Shown here piece by piece: positions 12,322 through 23,096 of a stretch of DNA of 64,000 nt. Each line of letters begins with the position of its first letter. Position 1 is the stretch's first letter. Source of the stretch: Hexactinellida sp. DTS-2022 (Eukaryota; Porifera; Hexactinellida); NCBI GenBank assembly GCA_028753945.1, contig JAPNXP010000005.1, forward strand, positions 2,976,001 to 3,040,000. Reading direction: 5' to 3'. The notes below the pieces were generated by a model that worked only from the letters and a program-made list of their open reading frames with translations, did no database searches and had not been told where the DNA came from. A program made the position numbers and the translations under genes.

Positions 12322-12820
12322 GTTGAAAAGAAAATCGTATAACTATGATAAAAGTGAGACAATGACTAAAAGTCGATGAAACGATGATTAATAGTAATAG
12401 AGAATACAAGTATTATCGATATTGTTGAAGTTGTAATAGATTCATAATTTATTTATAAGTTCGTTATCTTATAATCAATTTTGTAAACAATAATTATGGG
12501 TGGTTATAATGTGACACCTATTACACGTTTCTTTGATAATAAGTGTGTATGTAATCAGATAATAGCACACTAACCAGGACTATTTACATCAGCAAATATA
12601 ATAGTGGTAGCTGAAGATGATATAAACTTATTAGAACATTCATTCGCTCATATTTATAGGGGATATACGATCAGTTTTAGATTTAAAATCCAGCTACTCA
12701 ATAATGCGAAATTTAATATTCGTCAAAAATGTTCTTAAGTAATGTTATGAGGTAGGAGGGTGTGAATTGAGTATAAATATATAAATCAAATCATAGACAA
12801 AGTTAAAATAGCCACGGAAA

Positions 12821-12904
12821 TATATTTTGAAATTAGCTATACATCGCTGTCCATGGTCCATATTTTCAATGGACTATCATTGCTTTAGTATATAGATTGC
12901 TATG
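12821..12904 (-). repeat. Right TIR of the P-superfamily transposon
   Basis: Inverse copy of 8519-8602, ending GATTGCTATG before the target duplication. Confidence 0.85.
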
Positions 12905-12912
12905 GTTTAGTC

Positions 12913-13500
12913 AACCGAATCTATTCAATCCTTTAAGCGGTTATCTCCGTGGTAATACTTTATTACTCAAGTGTGTGTACCTCTTTTAACACTGGGCCAC
13001 GTTGTGCTTCTCAGATCTGTTCACGGGCCGCTATTCGGATACTTTTCGAATCTTCAAATTTAGATTAGAAGAAAACATTGTTTAAGTTTTGAATAATTAG
13101 AATTATTAAGTGTTTTGACTAAGAGAAATATTGTCACAAAATTATAATAATGTCACAAGGTCACATATGCGTTCCTTAGTGTGAGATCTTTGATTGTTCA
13201 GGATTGCTTCGCTGGCCGCAGAACAGCGTTACGGGTCGCATTTGGCCCGCGGGCCGTAGATTGCACACCCCTGCTTTAACTATATTACCACCTTCAAACC
13301 TGCCGCCTAACACAAGAATAAGGGGTAACTTTTCCACTGAAAGAATTGTGAGTATTTGGAACAAACTACCAAATGAAATTGTTAGAGCTCCGTCTATCCA
13401 CATTCAAAGGGTAGACTGGACAGTCATTGGGAAGAACCCGAAACACTTCCCCCTGCTCCTGTTACAAACCATAAAATTAGATTAAAATTAATTTTGATGT
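12913..13500 (+). pseudogene. CR1-like LINE, C-terminal tail after the P insertion
   Basis: This is the end of the same reverse transcriptase protein. LSGYLRGNTLLLK near 12930-12975 is followed, after a MITE, by a frame at 13270-13485 with RIRGNFSTERIVSIWNKLPN and EIVRAPSI. That is the conserved W-N-x-L-P C-terminal motif of CR1/jockey-type LINEs. No poly-A tail or 3' microsatellite end is obvious. The gap to the 5' part is filled exactly by the P-superfamily transposon. Confidence 0.8.
12990..13273. mobile_element. hAT-type MITE in the LINE tail
   Basis: The right end GGCCCGCGGGCC...CACACCCCTG and the left end CACTGGGCCACGTTGTGC resemble the GGCCCG-bearing ends of hAT MITEs. The flanks are near-identical: CTTTTAAC at 12983-12990 and CTTTAACT from 13274. 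It interrupts LINE coding sequence. Confidence 0.65.
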
Positions 13501-13611
13501 GCATAAGCCCACTTACTGGGCAGTACTTTTATTTTCATTAACTTCATTCTTGTGAACCTGCACTAATTAGTATTATTAAGATTATTTCAACTGATAACTA
13601 TTATTTATTCT

Positions 13612-14469
13612 ATGAATAGTGATAATCTAATTTTATTTTCTCATTACTTTGTTGAATTTTCAATGATCAACTCTCGTGATCTATCTAATGTACACGTTCC
13701 TTTTGTACATATCGGACAATTTGGTGAACCTTCGAGAGAATTTCACCAACCTCGTGGAATTTGTGTTGATCACACTTGCGATAATATTTATATAGTTGAT
13801 AGATCAACAAAAGATGTTCAGATTTGTACAATTAATGGAGAACATGTTAGACAGTTTGGGGGTGATTTTTTATATAATCCGGATTCTATTTCGATACTCA
13901 ATGGTTATGCATTCATATCTAATTCAGAACCTTCTTTGATTTTGAAATACAATTTGAGAGATTACTCATTAGTTTCAAAGGCCGACGATATAGTTCACCC
14001 GTTTGGAATCGCATGTAACGAACATGAAGTTTTTGTATGTGAAACTGATTCAAATCGTATATCAGTATTTAATACTCATCTTTCAAAGCAACGTGTTCTA
14101 GATAGTGTACAATTATCATGGTGTTGGAGTATTCAAGTAGAGAAGGATATTATACATGCTCTCGAGGTATATAAAAACTGTATCTTACAAATACATTCAG
14201 TTAGTGGTCATTTAATTGGGAAAGTAGTAATCAATCAAGATGGAATGTCCTTTCATCATGCCTATTATTTTTCAATTGATGAGTTTTCTAATTATTACAT
14301 AACTGATTATTCTAACTATATCAAGATATTAAATCCTACTGGTGAGCTCATAAAGTTGATTGACACTAGTGCTGTGAACTGTTTTCTTCCTCGTGGTATA
14401 GCAATAAGTAAAAATAACTTAATTGTTGTTGTGTTTCGTACAGGATTTTACTCATTACTTATATATTAA
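13612..14469 (+). CDS. NHL-repeat beta-propeller protein, probably host gene
   Basis: The single frame of 285 codons has no interruption. Six NHL-like blades can be read at about residues 35-82, 83-121, 122-161, 162-205, 206-250 and 251-285. The first has the classic GQFGEPSREFHQPRGICVD, then IYIVDRSTKDVQI. Later blades keep the pattern PxGIAxxxxxxxxVxDxxxxxIxVF, for example HPFGIACNEHEVFVCETDSN. Six blades would close a propeller by themselves. There is no RING, B-box or coiled coil as in TRIM-NHL proteins, and no signal peptide or membrane segment. ATG 13612 is the first in frame; Met-18 is an alternative start, and the frame could be a last exon of a longer gene. NHL propellers usually bind RNA or protein. 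It lies between the LINE and a hAT MITE. Confidence 0.75.
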   Translation: MNSDNLILFSHYFVEFSMINSRDLSNVHVPFVHIGQFGEPSREFHQPRGICVDHTCDNIYIVDRSTKDVQICTINGEHVRQFGGDFLYNPDSISILNGYAFISNSEPSLILKYNLRDYSLVSKADDIVHPFGIACNEHEVFVCETDSNRISVFNTHLSKQRVLDSVQLSWCWSIQVEKDIIHALEVYKNCILQIHSVSGHLIGKVVINQDGMSFHHAYYFSIDEFSNYYITDYSNYIKILNPTGELIKLIDTSAVNCFLPRGIAISKNNLIVVVFRTGFYSLLIY

Positions 14470-14589
14470 TCAAGTATTAGCCAACAATTGGATTTTTTAA
14501 TGGATGGGTTCTTAATTGTTCAGAATTGGTTTTGTTTATTTTTAATTTTTATAAATTTTTGGATTGTGTCAATAATGTACTATCGAAGT

Positions 14590-15112
14590 CAGTGGTATTC
14601 AACCTTTTTTGTACTACGGAGCCCCTAAATTGTTTGTAGCAGCACGAGGAACCCTACACTTCTAATTTCTCTACGAATATATTTATAACAAATTTCATTA
14701 CATTTATTTATTAACTTTTATTGTCTGGTACAGTTTCAATGTGAAATCTGTGATTGTTTACTTTTGAATATTTCTTTTATTCGTGGTCTGATAGTCAATA
14801 AGCTGCTAAAGATTGTATTTCAGATTGACTATTCTGAGTCTCTGATCATGATTTCATCCATCAAAATTTTCTACGCGCCTAGATCAAGTTTGAGCTCGCT
14901 CACACGCGCCTAAAATACTCAATTAGAATTACGTCTATGGAAGCATCTCACAGTTTTAGCGCGCCTAGAAAAATATCCTTTAAATTTACGCGCCTACAGG
15001 CGCGTTGCATACGCCTGGATGAAACCAAGTCTCTGATGTATTTACATCGATTTGCCAATAATCCCGCGGAACCCTTGAAGTTTAGTCACGGAACCCCGGT
15101 AGAAAACCACTG
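14590..15112. mobile_element. hAT-type MITE downstream of the NHL gene
   Basis: Starts CAGTGGTATTCAACCTTTTT and ends with the inverse of CAGTGGTTTTCTACCGGGGT. Flanking 8-mers ATCGAAGT and ACCTATGT agree at five positions only, suggesting age. A secondary block rich in GCGCGCCTA (about 14860-15030), bounded by CATCCA and TGGATGA, may be a nested insertion. Confidence 0.7.
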
Positions 15113-15384
15113 ACCTATGTTACTCACAGCAGAAATCGAAAATTGATTTTTTTCCAAACTATCCACGACATATTAAGGAGTATGATTTTTGAAAATATTA
15201 AGGGAATTACATTGGACCAGTCAGTTGTGTTCGGATAATCGAAGGTTTCATTTAATCGAGGTTATGTAATTCTTTACTTAACCGTCTGAAACTTTCATAT
15301 ATAGTACATGTATATGGGTCTTCGACCATTCGTTAAACGACAAATAGCAACTAAATACTGATTAGATTGGTTGATTTAATATGA

Positions 15385-15620
15385 AAATAAAATTATTCTA
15401 TGCCAAACAATTAATATTAATATTTGATTTAATTAGAAAATAACATGACAATATCCAAATAATTAAAGTAATTCCCTAAATACAAGACTAATTAATAATT
15501 GATACATTAGGAGTACTTAACACAAGTTTATAGTTAATATCTGTACAATAAAATATATCCGGACGGAGGTAAAATTTGGGACGGACGGGGATGATAAACA
15601 AGTTATTTATTTTATATGAC
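15385..15620 (+). repeat. Interspersed repeat, copy 1 of 2
   Basis: About 230 bp including TTTAATTAGAAAATAACATG and ending with a GGACGG-rich block and GATGATAAACAAGTTAT. The second copy is at about 60290-60545, where both ends of an inverted-repeat element can be seen. Confidence 0.7.
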
Positions 15621-15789
15621 CTAAATGATTTAAGTGACATTCCAGCTCATAATGAGAGTACGAAAAGTCGATGAAGATACTATAAAATGTTAAAATAGAC
15701 CACCCAAAGTTTTATAATAGAATGTTGTGTTGAAACAATTCTAGTTCAAAGAATCGTTTGACATTGCATATTTAAATGAATATGCCTAC

Positions 15790-16089
15790 CAGTGCGAGAC
15801 AAATTAGGTGGTTTGGTGGCGCTAGCCACCAAAAATCTTATTTAAGCCACTAAATTTTGCCTTTGGTGGCTTAACTAATCTACCATAAATTGTAAATTAT
15901 TTGACTTTGTGTAGATTATATTTTTCGCTGCATCAATTGTTATTAACATTAGTGGTGTTTTACGACATCAGAACTTTGTTAAGTTATCTGTCGTTTGTTA
16001 AACTGTACTTTGTTTATTATTAAGCCACCAGAGAAAGTGAGGTGGTGGCTTAATTAGCCACCATCAAAATTTCATTTTATCGAGCACTG
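15790..16089. mobile_element. 300-bp hAT-type MITE, exact 8-bp TSD
   Basis: Ends CAGTGCGAGACAAA and the inverse of CAGTGCTCGATAAA, flanked by ATGCCTAC on both sides (15782-15789, 16090-16097). The interior repeats GGTGGCTTA/TAAGCCACC. A second member is at 37294-37592. Confidence 0.9.
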
Positions 16090-16156
16090 ATGCCTACCCA
16101 AAGTAAACTGTAATAATCAATTGAAAGTCATACTCAAAGAATATTAATTTCGTATT

Positions 16157-16314
16157 CAGTTGAAACCGGATATTTTAACACCGGATATTTTTAACAATCG
16201 GATATATTTAACACATTTTCTTGTAAATAATTAATTATTGTTGTTGTTGTAAAATCGGGTATTTTTAACAAATTTTCGTTAAAAGAATGTGTTAAAAATA
16301 TCCAGTTTCAACTG
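16157..16314. mobile_element. pogo/mariner-type MITE
   Basis: Ends CAGTTGAAACCGGATATTTT and the inverse of CAGTTTGAAACTGG-like sequence form terminal inverted repeats. The right side is followed by TA, while the left is degenerate (TT). The core repeats CGGATATTTTTAACA. Confidence 0.7.
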
Positions 16315-16339
16315 TATGTGATCTAAATATAAACATGTA

Positions 16340-16848
16340 TCTATACTATTAAAACACAAGCCTGGGTGGGTGTGTGTATATATATATATATATTTGTTTG
16401 TATGTTACGAGTTGATTGAAGAAACTGGACGTTTCCAAATGTGATTTTTGGCATATAGGGGTAACTTTTGGCACCCGACAACAAGTTGAGGTTTTCACTC
16501 AAAATTTCTCACATCTTGACAAGTTATGACGTCATTGTCACATTTTGAGAACCCTGAAAATTCACTTAATCGCACATAATTAGCGCCCTCTAAGAGATAA
16601 AAATATAAAAATTTAATAGAACATGCACATTAGTGATGCGGACACGTTGGTCACACCAGATTGCGAATATGCAGAGTCATCGCATGATGACGTAATCACT
16701 AAAATTTCACATTGTTATATTTGACTATTTAGGCCTATTTACGCTTTATAATCAATATTAGGATTATATAAACCACACACTAACCGCTTCGCGGTTGGTG
16801 TGTGGTTGTGTTCTGCCGCGAAGCGACCTAGCAAGCGAAGCGCGCTAG
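16340..16848 (+). mobile_element. Non-autonomous Helitron, family 1, complete
   Basis: Starts TCTATACTATTAAAACACAA after an A and ends with a GC-rich hairpin (two GCGAAGCG arms) followed by CTAG before T. These are the standard Helitron ends, with insertion between A and T and no TSD. Other copies: 16849-17046, 48225-48423, 54803-54999 and 61523-62050. Confidence 0.8.
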
Positions 16849-17046
16849 TACTATTTAAACACAAATGTATATATTTGTTTGTTGTTCCGAGTTTATTGAA
16901 GAAAGTGGACGGTTTCCAAATTTGATTTTTGGCATATTGGGGTAACTTTTGGCACTCGCCAACAAGCTAGGTTACCACTCTAAATTTATCACACCTCGAC
17001 AAGTTATGACGTCATTGCCACATTCTGATAAGCATGAAAATTAACT
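16849..17046 (+). mobile_element. Truncated second Helitron, head-to-tail with the first
   Basis: Begins TACTATTTAAACACAAATGT at the CTAG end of the preceding copy and follows the family sequence to about 17046, where it is cut off. The arrangement is tandem, same orientation. Confidence 0.75.
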
Positions 17047-17164
17047 TAACACAGGAGCAGGTGCGGCCTCGCCCGCACCAATAATTTTGGTGACCACATA
17101 AATGATTTCAAATGATATTCATTGATTTTCCTTGAATAATATCTATTATATTCTGTATTGGCTC

Positions 17165-17490
17165 TGTTGCATGATATTTTGAGACGTCTGAGATTCTGAA
17201 ACGCCTATGTGATACACTCTATACACCATGGATGTGCTATTACAAATTAGACAGTGATATTTTGAGACACTATAAAAGGAATTTTTGGCTTATTTTTACT
17301 TTTTATTATGAATTTGATTCAAGAATGAGACGCGTGAGATTTTGAGACATTTTATTAGCAAACCATGGATGTGCTATTAGAATTTATACAGTGATATTTA
17401 ATACGCTGTAAGAGGAGTTTTTGGCGTATTTTTATTTTTATTATGAATTTAATTCATGAATACTTATGATTTTGAGATATAAGTAACTTA
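17165..17490 (+). repeat. Left long TIR of the Transib-containing composite
   Basis: Matches the reverse complement of about 24920-25276. It has two subrepeats, each with GAGACGCGTGAGATT-like and GTGCTATTA blocks. A solo relative is at 58560-58685. Confidence 0.75.
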
Positions 17491-17689
17491 TTATGTGCAT
17501 TGATTGTAACTAATAAACAATCAAATCCTTTCTTAATTTGAAATGAATCCAAAGGAATATTACGAAATCATTCACTTTATTTCCGAAGAAAAATATCCTG
17601 AGGCATCTCAAGCTTCACGTCAGACAAAATGAAACTACAAAAGAAGATTGTCTTCCTATTTTATTGGAGATACCAACAGACTTTTCAAG

Positions 17690-17860
17690 GTAATATTCCA
17701 TTGCAGTTTGAGCTGGAAGTTCCATGACCAAGTCGGTCATCCCGGAATAAATATGACCCTACATTCAGTTCAGCAAAGATACACATGGACAGGCGATTCC
17801 CAAGACGTTAAAGAATATGTGAGTTTAATTATCCGGTATACTTTCCTAGGTAGCACGTGG
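17690..17860 (+). pseudogene. Retroelement integrase zinc-binding fragment
   Basis: In the frame opening near 17648 the peptide HDQVGHPGINMTLHSVQQRY, then WTGDSQDVKEYV, matches the H2C2 zinc-binding N-terminus of Ty3/Gypsy-type or Ginger/KRBA2-type integrases. The second half of the finger is lost. No LTRs or other domains are nearby. The catalytic core of a similar integrase is at 51540-51880, but nothing shows that they belong together. Confidence 0.65.
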
Positions 17861-18027
17861 TCGGTCATGGCCGGACCACTTGCCATTCACAGTGACATTA
17901 TTATAAAGGATAGTCCATCTTTGTACGGACCACTTCTGTATTTTGTTCATTCTTTATAGAAATTACCTACCTATCTCGTTTCAGTTGAACATTCTAAACA
18001 ACTGAAGTTTTATTCCTGTATTACAAT

Positions 18028-18358
18028 ATCATACTTGCCAACCGTCCCGCTTTTAGACACTTTTGTCCCGCTTTTTGTACCCTGTATTTCATTTTTTGTG
18101 ACAATAACAATAAAATATAAAGATCTGAGCATTGCTTCTTCCAATTAAGTAATAAATGTGTAGAATTGACTAGCGTCCCGTTTTATTAACGGGACGTCTT
18201 GTTTTATGCAATTGGAGCAAGGTTCCTTCCGTTGAGATAATCAAATTATTACAATTACATGGACATCCGTACAAATAGTAGTACTACTTCACTTATTTAT
18301 GTACTAATTTTCTTTGTCCCGCCAAACTTCCTTATGTCCCGAAATCCTTAGTATAGAT
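18028..18358. mobile_element. MITE with GTCCCG-rich inverted ends
   Basis: The left part is ATACTTGCCAACCGTCCCGC and the right part, inverted, is ATACTAAGGATTTCGGGACA. The body has further GTCCCG/CGGGAC blocks. It cuts the Transib frame just after SQLASILRI and supplies a foreign tail. No clear TSD. Confidence 0.6.
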
Positions 18359-19044
18359 GCAAGTTGAGAGTGAATTATAGAGAGGGCTGGTCTATGCTGA
18401 TCTTCTACCACGCTTAACACACATTCAATATATTTAGCTTCAACTGAAAAAGCTTTTTGGGCAACGTTACCGGTTGATGATGTACCTCCTTTAGGATCTG
18501 GTTGATCTACTTTAAGCCCTGTTTGGTCCTGAATTAAACCACGAACAAATACCATAGATTGTTTTATATGGACAGAGGTTGGAGACCATTGATATTTCCA
18601 GAGTTTAGGTTATACATTAACAAATTAAACCACCTAAAAACACAAGTATAGGAGTGAAGTGGTGATGCTGAATTGATATCAATTGTTGAAATGGGTTCAT
18701 GTGTTAAGTTGAAGCGTTGGTTGGAGGGAAGTGAGAAAAATGATTCAATGTCTTCCATTTCTCCAAACATCTCAACTGCATCTGAAATTCTCCTATTTAT
18801 GGGGAATCCTTGAACAACGAGTTCACGGTCTTTAAGATCTTTGTGAGTTGCGGTGCACATTTGACAACTCGCTCCTCCAGCCCAAGAAGGTAATGCCGAC
18901 ATCTTTCCATCAAACATAGATCGTATGATGTTGATATTGACATGATCACCATTCGCGAGATCTATTCCACTTTGCTTCATAGTTTCTGTGTCTTTGTTTA
19001 TCAATTCATTCTTGAAAGTACGAATGGTTTCCTCACACTCCCTT

Positions 19045-21972
19045 CACAGTGGGCGAGAATGACAATTTAGGGGAAATAGGCATTTTAGTAGCAGATAGCC
19101 ATTCATGAAGTATTATTGACATATAGGTTATTGATAGCTGGGAATTGAATGGCATCATTGAAAATGATGTATGTTGCCTCCTAAACGTGGTTCTAGACAT
19201 TTAATGATAATTCAGTCAAAATAATATTTTTGGTTTGTTAACAACATTTTATTATTCACCCATGATTATTGGTTATATTACTTTGATCCGGTTATATTAC
19301 TTGATCCGGAACTTCGTATTGTTTTATAAATTCTTCAGTAGCAAATCTTATCGATGAGTGAGTATTTAAGAATTCAAATCCTTGCTTATTATTCATTCTA
19401 ATAATCAATTAAAATGGATGTATTTAAATAATGGGAGTCTATAACAAATATATTATTCCATTTAATGAATATGTCGAAATCTAAGGCCATTTACTTACCA
19501 AAATATATGGTCACCGTCGCGCCTTTTCGCGGGGCTGGAATTTATTTTTTAATATAGTCTGTATATAAATGTATAATATAAAAGTTTAAAATTATGTGGC
19601 CACAACTGGCCACAGCAAGTTTCAACACTTTATAATGAGGGGATATGATGTCCGAAATGGTAGTAAGCTCATGAATGTCAAAATGTTACGCCAACGAATA
19701 TTTTAGCAAGTAGATTAGCTAATTACTGTTATTCAAGATGTACTACACATCTCATTCTATTACTGAAAATTTGGAATCTATGCGCCTAATACAAAAAGAG
19801 ATTTATAAGAAACATTGGCTAAGTGATTTCAACCACAAATATGGACAAATTAAATAACATTTCAACGTTACTAAGTTATAGCCTAAGGGAGTGTGGTTAT
19901 AACACAAATAAATCTCCAATTGACATGCTTTCTATGTTTTCGATGGTGCTTATTCTGATTAACTTACTTTTGAATTGATTTGAACAACTTGAAAATAAAG
20001 CCGATTTCCCGTGTCAATCCACTGTGCCCTTGCTGCGCAGAGAAAAATGGGTCTTTGTGCGAAAGAGGAATTTGGACTCCAATTTTGCCAAACTATGCAT
20101 GCCACAGTGGCTTAACACATGGAAATAGGAAAATATTTGTGGTTATCAAAATGCCTCTAAATGGTATTAAATTAAAGTTAGATAGTATACTAACATTCAT
20201 ATAAATTTCAATTGACTTGAACACAATCTACGCCGATAAATATATTTTTGAATTATATCAAATGTATAGTTCCATTTGTGGTTTTCAGAATTCTAAAAAT
20301 ACAACATATTTCATTTCACTAGGAATTATATTGTATAAGGAATCGTGGTTATTTTGTATTCAAATATATACAAAATTAGTATGCTAAATAATATTTCTAT
20401 ACTGATTTACTGTTACACTGATGCATTTTAATTTTAACAGGGTGTAAAAGCTCTTATGTCCAAAATTGTTCAAAATTATTAAAATTGAAATCTCAAGTAA
20501 GCGTTAAAAAAATGTTCATCAAACAACAGCGAGAAATTTTTACAGATTATAGATTAATGTTGTAAGAATTAATTATGGAAATCTTAGCTCCCGAAACAGT
20601 GCGCAACTTTGAATATTTTAGCGAATTCCATTGTAGAGGTGAGCGTCGTGTTGAAATTTGACTTTTACACTAACACGAACACGAAACATATGACACGAAC
20701 ACGACACGAACACGAAATTCGCCACACAAACAGAACACGACACGAACACGAAACACGAAACACGAACACGAAACACGAAACACGAAATACGAAACACGAA
20801 TATCAATAAAAAACTCGAAACTCGGACACCGAATACATAGTTTTGAAAAATCAAATTAATATATATAAATTAAGAAATCATAACATTCATAATTATATTT
20901 GAATGTAAATAAGTCGAAGCGTGGACCACGGTCTAAGTTATGAACGCAATATGGAAGAATTGTCTCAAATACTAGTGACAATATAAGAAAGCAATTGTGG
21001 TTGAACAACAATTTAACGGGAACACAAAAGTGAAATAGGAATACAATACAATAACTTGAATACCACAAGTATTGTATAATTTTAATAACAAAACCTCGAT
21101 GAATTTTAACACAAATACACACGAAGACGATCAAGATACATGAACTTTGAACACGAAAACGACACGAACACGAAAGTTTTGGCACAACACGACACGAACA
21201 CGACACTAGACATAAACCTTGAACACGAACACGACACGAACACGAAAACTTTGGTCTAACACGACACGAACACGAATTCGTGTCGTGTCGTGTTCGTGTT
21301 CGTGTCGTGTTCGTGTCTTGTCGCTCGGCTCTATTCCATTGTCACTTTGTGTTGCTATGAAAATTCAAAAACTAATTATTCATTACTATTCAGTGATATA
21401 TGTTATTGGTTACGCAAATGTATGGCAATTATTGTATAATAAGAACAACTGAGCACTTAAGGACAATTTCATCAATCAGCGCAACGCGCTATGAACTCAT
21501 ATTGGATTTTTGAAATTGAAGGAAGTTAGTTTTGTACAATTCGGAGGTGATTTAGTGTGATGCGCCAGAGACTGCTATGCTAGAAAAATTGATCAAAGTG
21601 TTCTATGAGTTCTAATACACATTATAATTACTTTTAGTAAACATATACCACCTTTACATGAGTGTATAAATCCTTTTATTCCTTGGGAATTGGACTTTTC
21701 TGAAATCTTCCCCATGTTCAAGATATATGAACAATAATCATGGGTGAATATTAAAAGATTGTTAACAAACCAATTTTTTATTATTTCATTGATTTACAAT
21801 AAATCACCCAGAACTAAACCTAAGAGACTGCATACATCATTTTTGATGATACCATTCAATTCCCAGCTATCAATAACCTATATGTCAATAACACTTCACT
21901 TTTGAGTACCTGTAACCCAAATGCCTATTTCCTATAAACTGCAGTTTTAAGCCACTGTGCTATGTGTCCAGA
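19045..21972. mobile_element. Long-TIR non-coding element (hAT-like ends) inside Transib copy A
   Basis: About 230 bp at the left (CACAGTGG at 19045 through AATAGGCATTTT, TTATTGACATATAGGTTATT, TGATAGCTGGGAATTGAATG and on to about 19275) recurs inverted at about 21735-21972. A 20-bp stretch in the middle is identical. The CACAGTGG end is hAT-like, but no 8-bp duplication is evident. The interior has no transposase and carries a MULE-like insertion. A solo copy of the TIR lies at 57430-57695. Confidence 0.75.
20635..21332. mobile_element. MULE-like element with ACACGAAC tandem repeats, 10-bp TSD
   Basis: Ends AGAGGTGAGCG and the inverse of AGAGCCGAGCG are flanked by exact ATTCCATTGT copies (20625-20634, 21333-21342). 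A 9-10-bp duplication is the Mutator signature. Both ends consist of arrays of ACACGA/CACGAACACG units in opposite orientation (about 20670-20810 and 21150-21325). The interior is non-coding. Confidence 0.8.
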
Positions 21973-22323
21973 ATGCGTAGTAATAGATATTGGCTTGAAA
22001 CAAAACAATATGTAATTCTTAGTTGAGTTGTTAGTAGATACTTGGTTATAGATAGTGTGGCTACCGGAGCCATCTAATCCATCAGCCATTTTGAAAGTAA
22101 GAGGAAACTCTTCTGCAGATGGCGGACTAATTGCGCTTAGTATTCGCTCAACGGTTTGTTTAACAAATGAAATATACGAAGTACATACACCAATTGGTTT
22201 AGACGGATTAGGATAGATGTGAATAAGATCTCGTAAAATCAATGAATCCCTGAGTTCAGCGAGCTTTTTGAAGGCAGGAAAGTTAACTCCACAAGGGATC
22301 AACAACTGACGTAATTAAGTATA

Positions 22324-22497
22324 CAGTGGATGCCGGTTATAAGCACATCGTCGGGAACTGCACTTAAGGTGCTTATAACCGGCATGTTCTTATAACCGAC
22401 ATAAATTATACAGGGTAGATGGCAAACGTTTTCCAACACAGTGTGCTTATATCCGATATGTTCTTATAACCGGTGTGCTTATATCCGACATCTACTG
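22324..22497. mobile_element. pogo/mariner-type MITE, TA target
   Basis: CAGTGGATGCCGGTTATAAG at the left and the inverse of CAGTAGATGTCGGATATAAG at the right, flanked by TA. The centre has repeated CTTATAACCGG blocks. A related copy is at 51903-52030. It interrupts Transib remnant A. Confidence 0.85.
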
Positions 22498-23096
22498 TAC
22501 TTCCTTCTTCCTACTTCTAATTGATCGACTAAGAAGAGAGGTTTGTTGATTGGAACATCTTTTACTAATTCTTTGCCAAAGTTTCCACCAAAAGCTATAC
22601 TTTTCGCGGTAGAAGCGATATTACGATCATTGCTTTCATTAGCTAAAAATTGCAATACTAATGAAGCAATTGTAATTGGAAAGTTCCTTCACTCTCTGCT
22701 ACAAGTCTTAACACATTCTAAAACAGATTCTAACCTTGTTCGCTGTTGCTTGATGGTTAGTGATAAAAGATGCTTACGAAATTGTTTAGAAACAGTAAAG
22801 GAAGTAACACTTTCTGTATGGCCAAGGATATTGATATTCTTTCTTGGACATGGTTGCCAGGGTATTTCATGATTCCACCATTTGTCTTCGGATAAAGATT
22901 CAATCGGTTTGTGAGATTTCTTTAGACTAGTGCTTATTCTTTTAAATAGAGAAGTGACTGAGTCTTTCTTATCTTCATCCAATCCAATTGCGTCCAATAA
23001 TTCATTTATTGAATCATTCACATTGAAATGAAGTTTCTTTAGCATGAATGCTAAATCAAGACGTGATTTCGGGTATGTGATTTCGGTTTCAGCCAT

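Larger units (their letters stand above)
8519..12904 (-). mobile_element. Nearly complete P-superfamily transposon (4.4 kb)
   Basis: TIRs of about 84 bp lie at 8519-8602 and 12821-12904 and start CATAGCAATCTATATACTAA. They are flanked by the direct repeat GTTTAGT (8512-8518 and 12905-12911), which extends to 8 bp, GTTTAGTC, if one terminal C is shared. P-superfamily elements typically make 8-bp duplications. The element carries one minus-strand gene with a THAP exon and a transposase exon. It interrupts a LINE: reading frames related to one CR1 protein lie on both sides. Compared with other copies in this window it is by far the best preserved. Confidence 0.9.
18359..23096 (-). pseudogene. 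Transib-superfamily (RAG1-related) transposase remnant A
   Basis: Minus-strand segments in order. 23096-22689 is the N-terminal region (MAETEITYPKSRLDLAFMLK), continuing with a stop and shift to about 22500. 22305-21985 has VERILSAISPP and FKMADGLDGSGSHTIYNQ, holding the first catalytic Asp. 19036-18564 has NINIIRSMFDGKMSALPSWA with the second Asp, then GGASCQMCTATHKD, the CxxC of the Transib/RAG1 zinc site. 18580-18359 has WSPTSVHIKQS, QTGLKVDQPDPKGGTSSTGN and SQLASILRI. The last third, with the HxxxxH and catalytic Glu, is missing. A mariner-type MITE (22324-22497) and a 2.9-kb long-TIR element (19045-21972) interrupt it, the latter with loss of about 20 codons. Relative to RAG1 and Transib, motif order and spacing are right. 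Inactive. Confidence 0.85.

Noticed and set aside
13612-14469. NHL propeller as a RAG2-like partner of the nearby Transib genes
   Set aside because: RAG2 is a Kelch propeller with a PHD finger; this protein has NHL-type blades, no PHD, and lies outside the Transib-containing element.
20618-21206. Minus-strand open frames rich in Cys, Ser, Phe and Val
   Set aside because: They are translations of the ACACGA microsatellite and its edges, with no domain.
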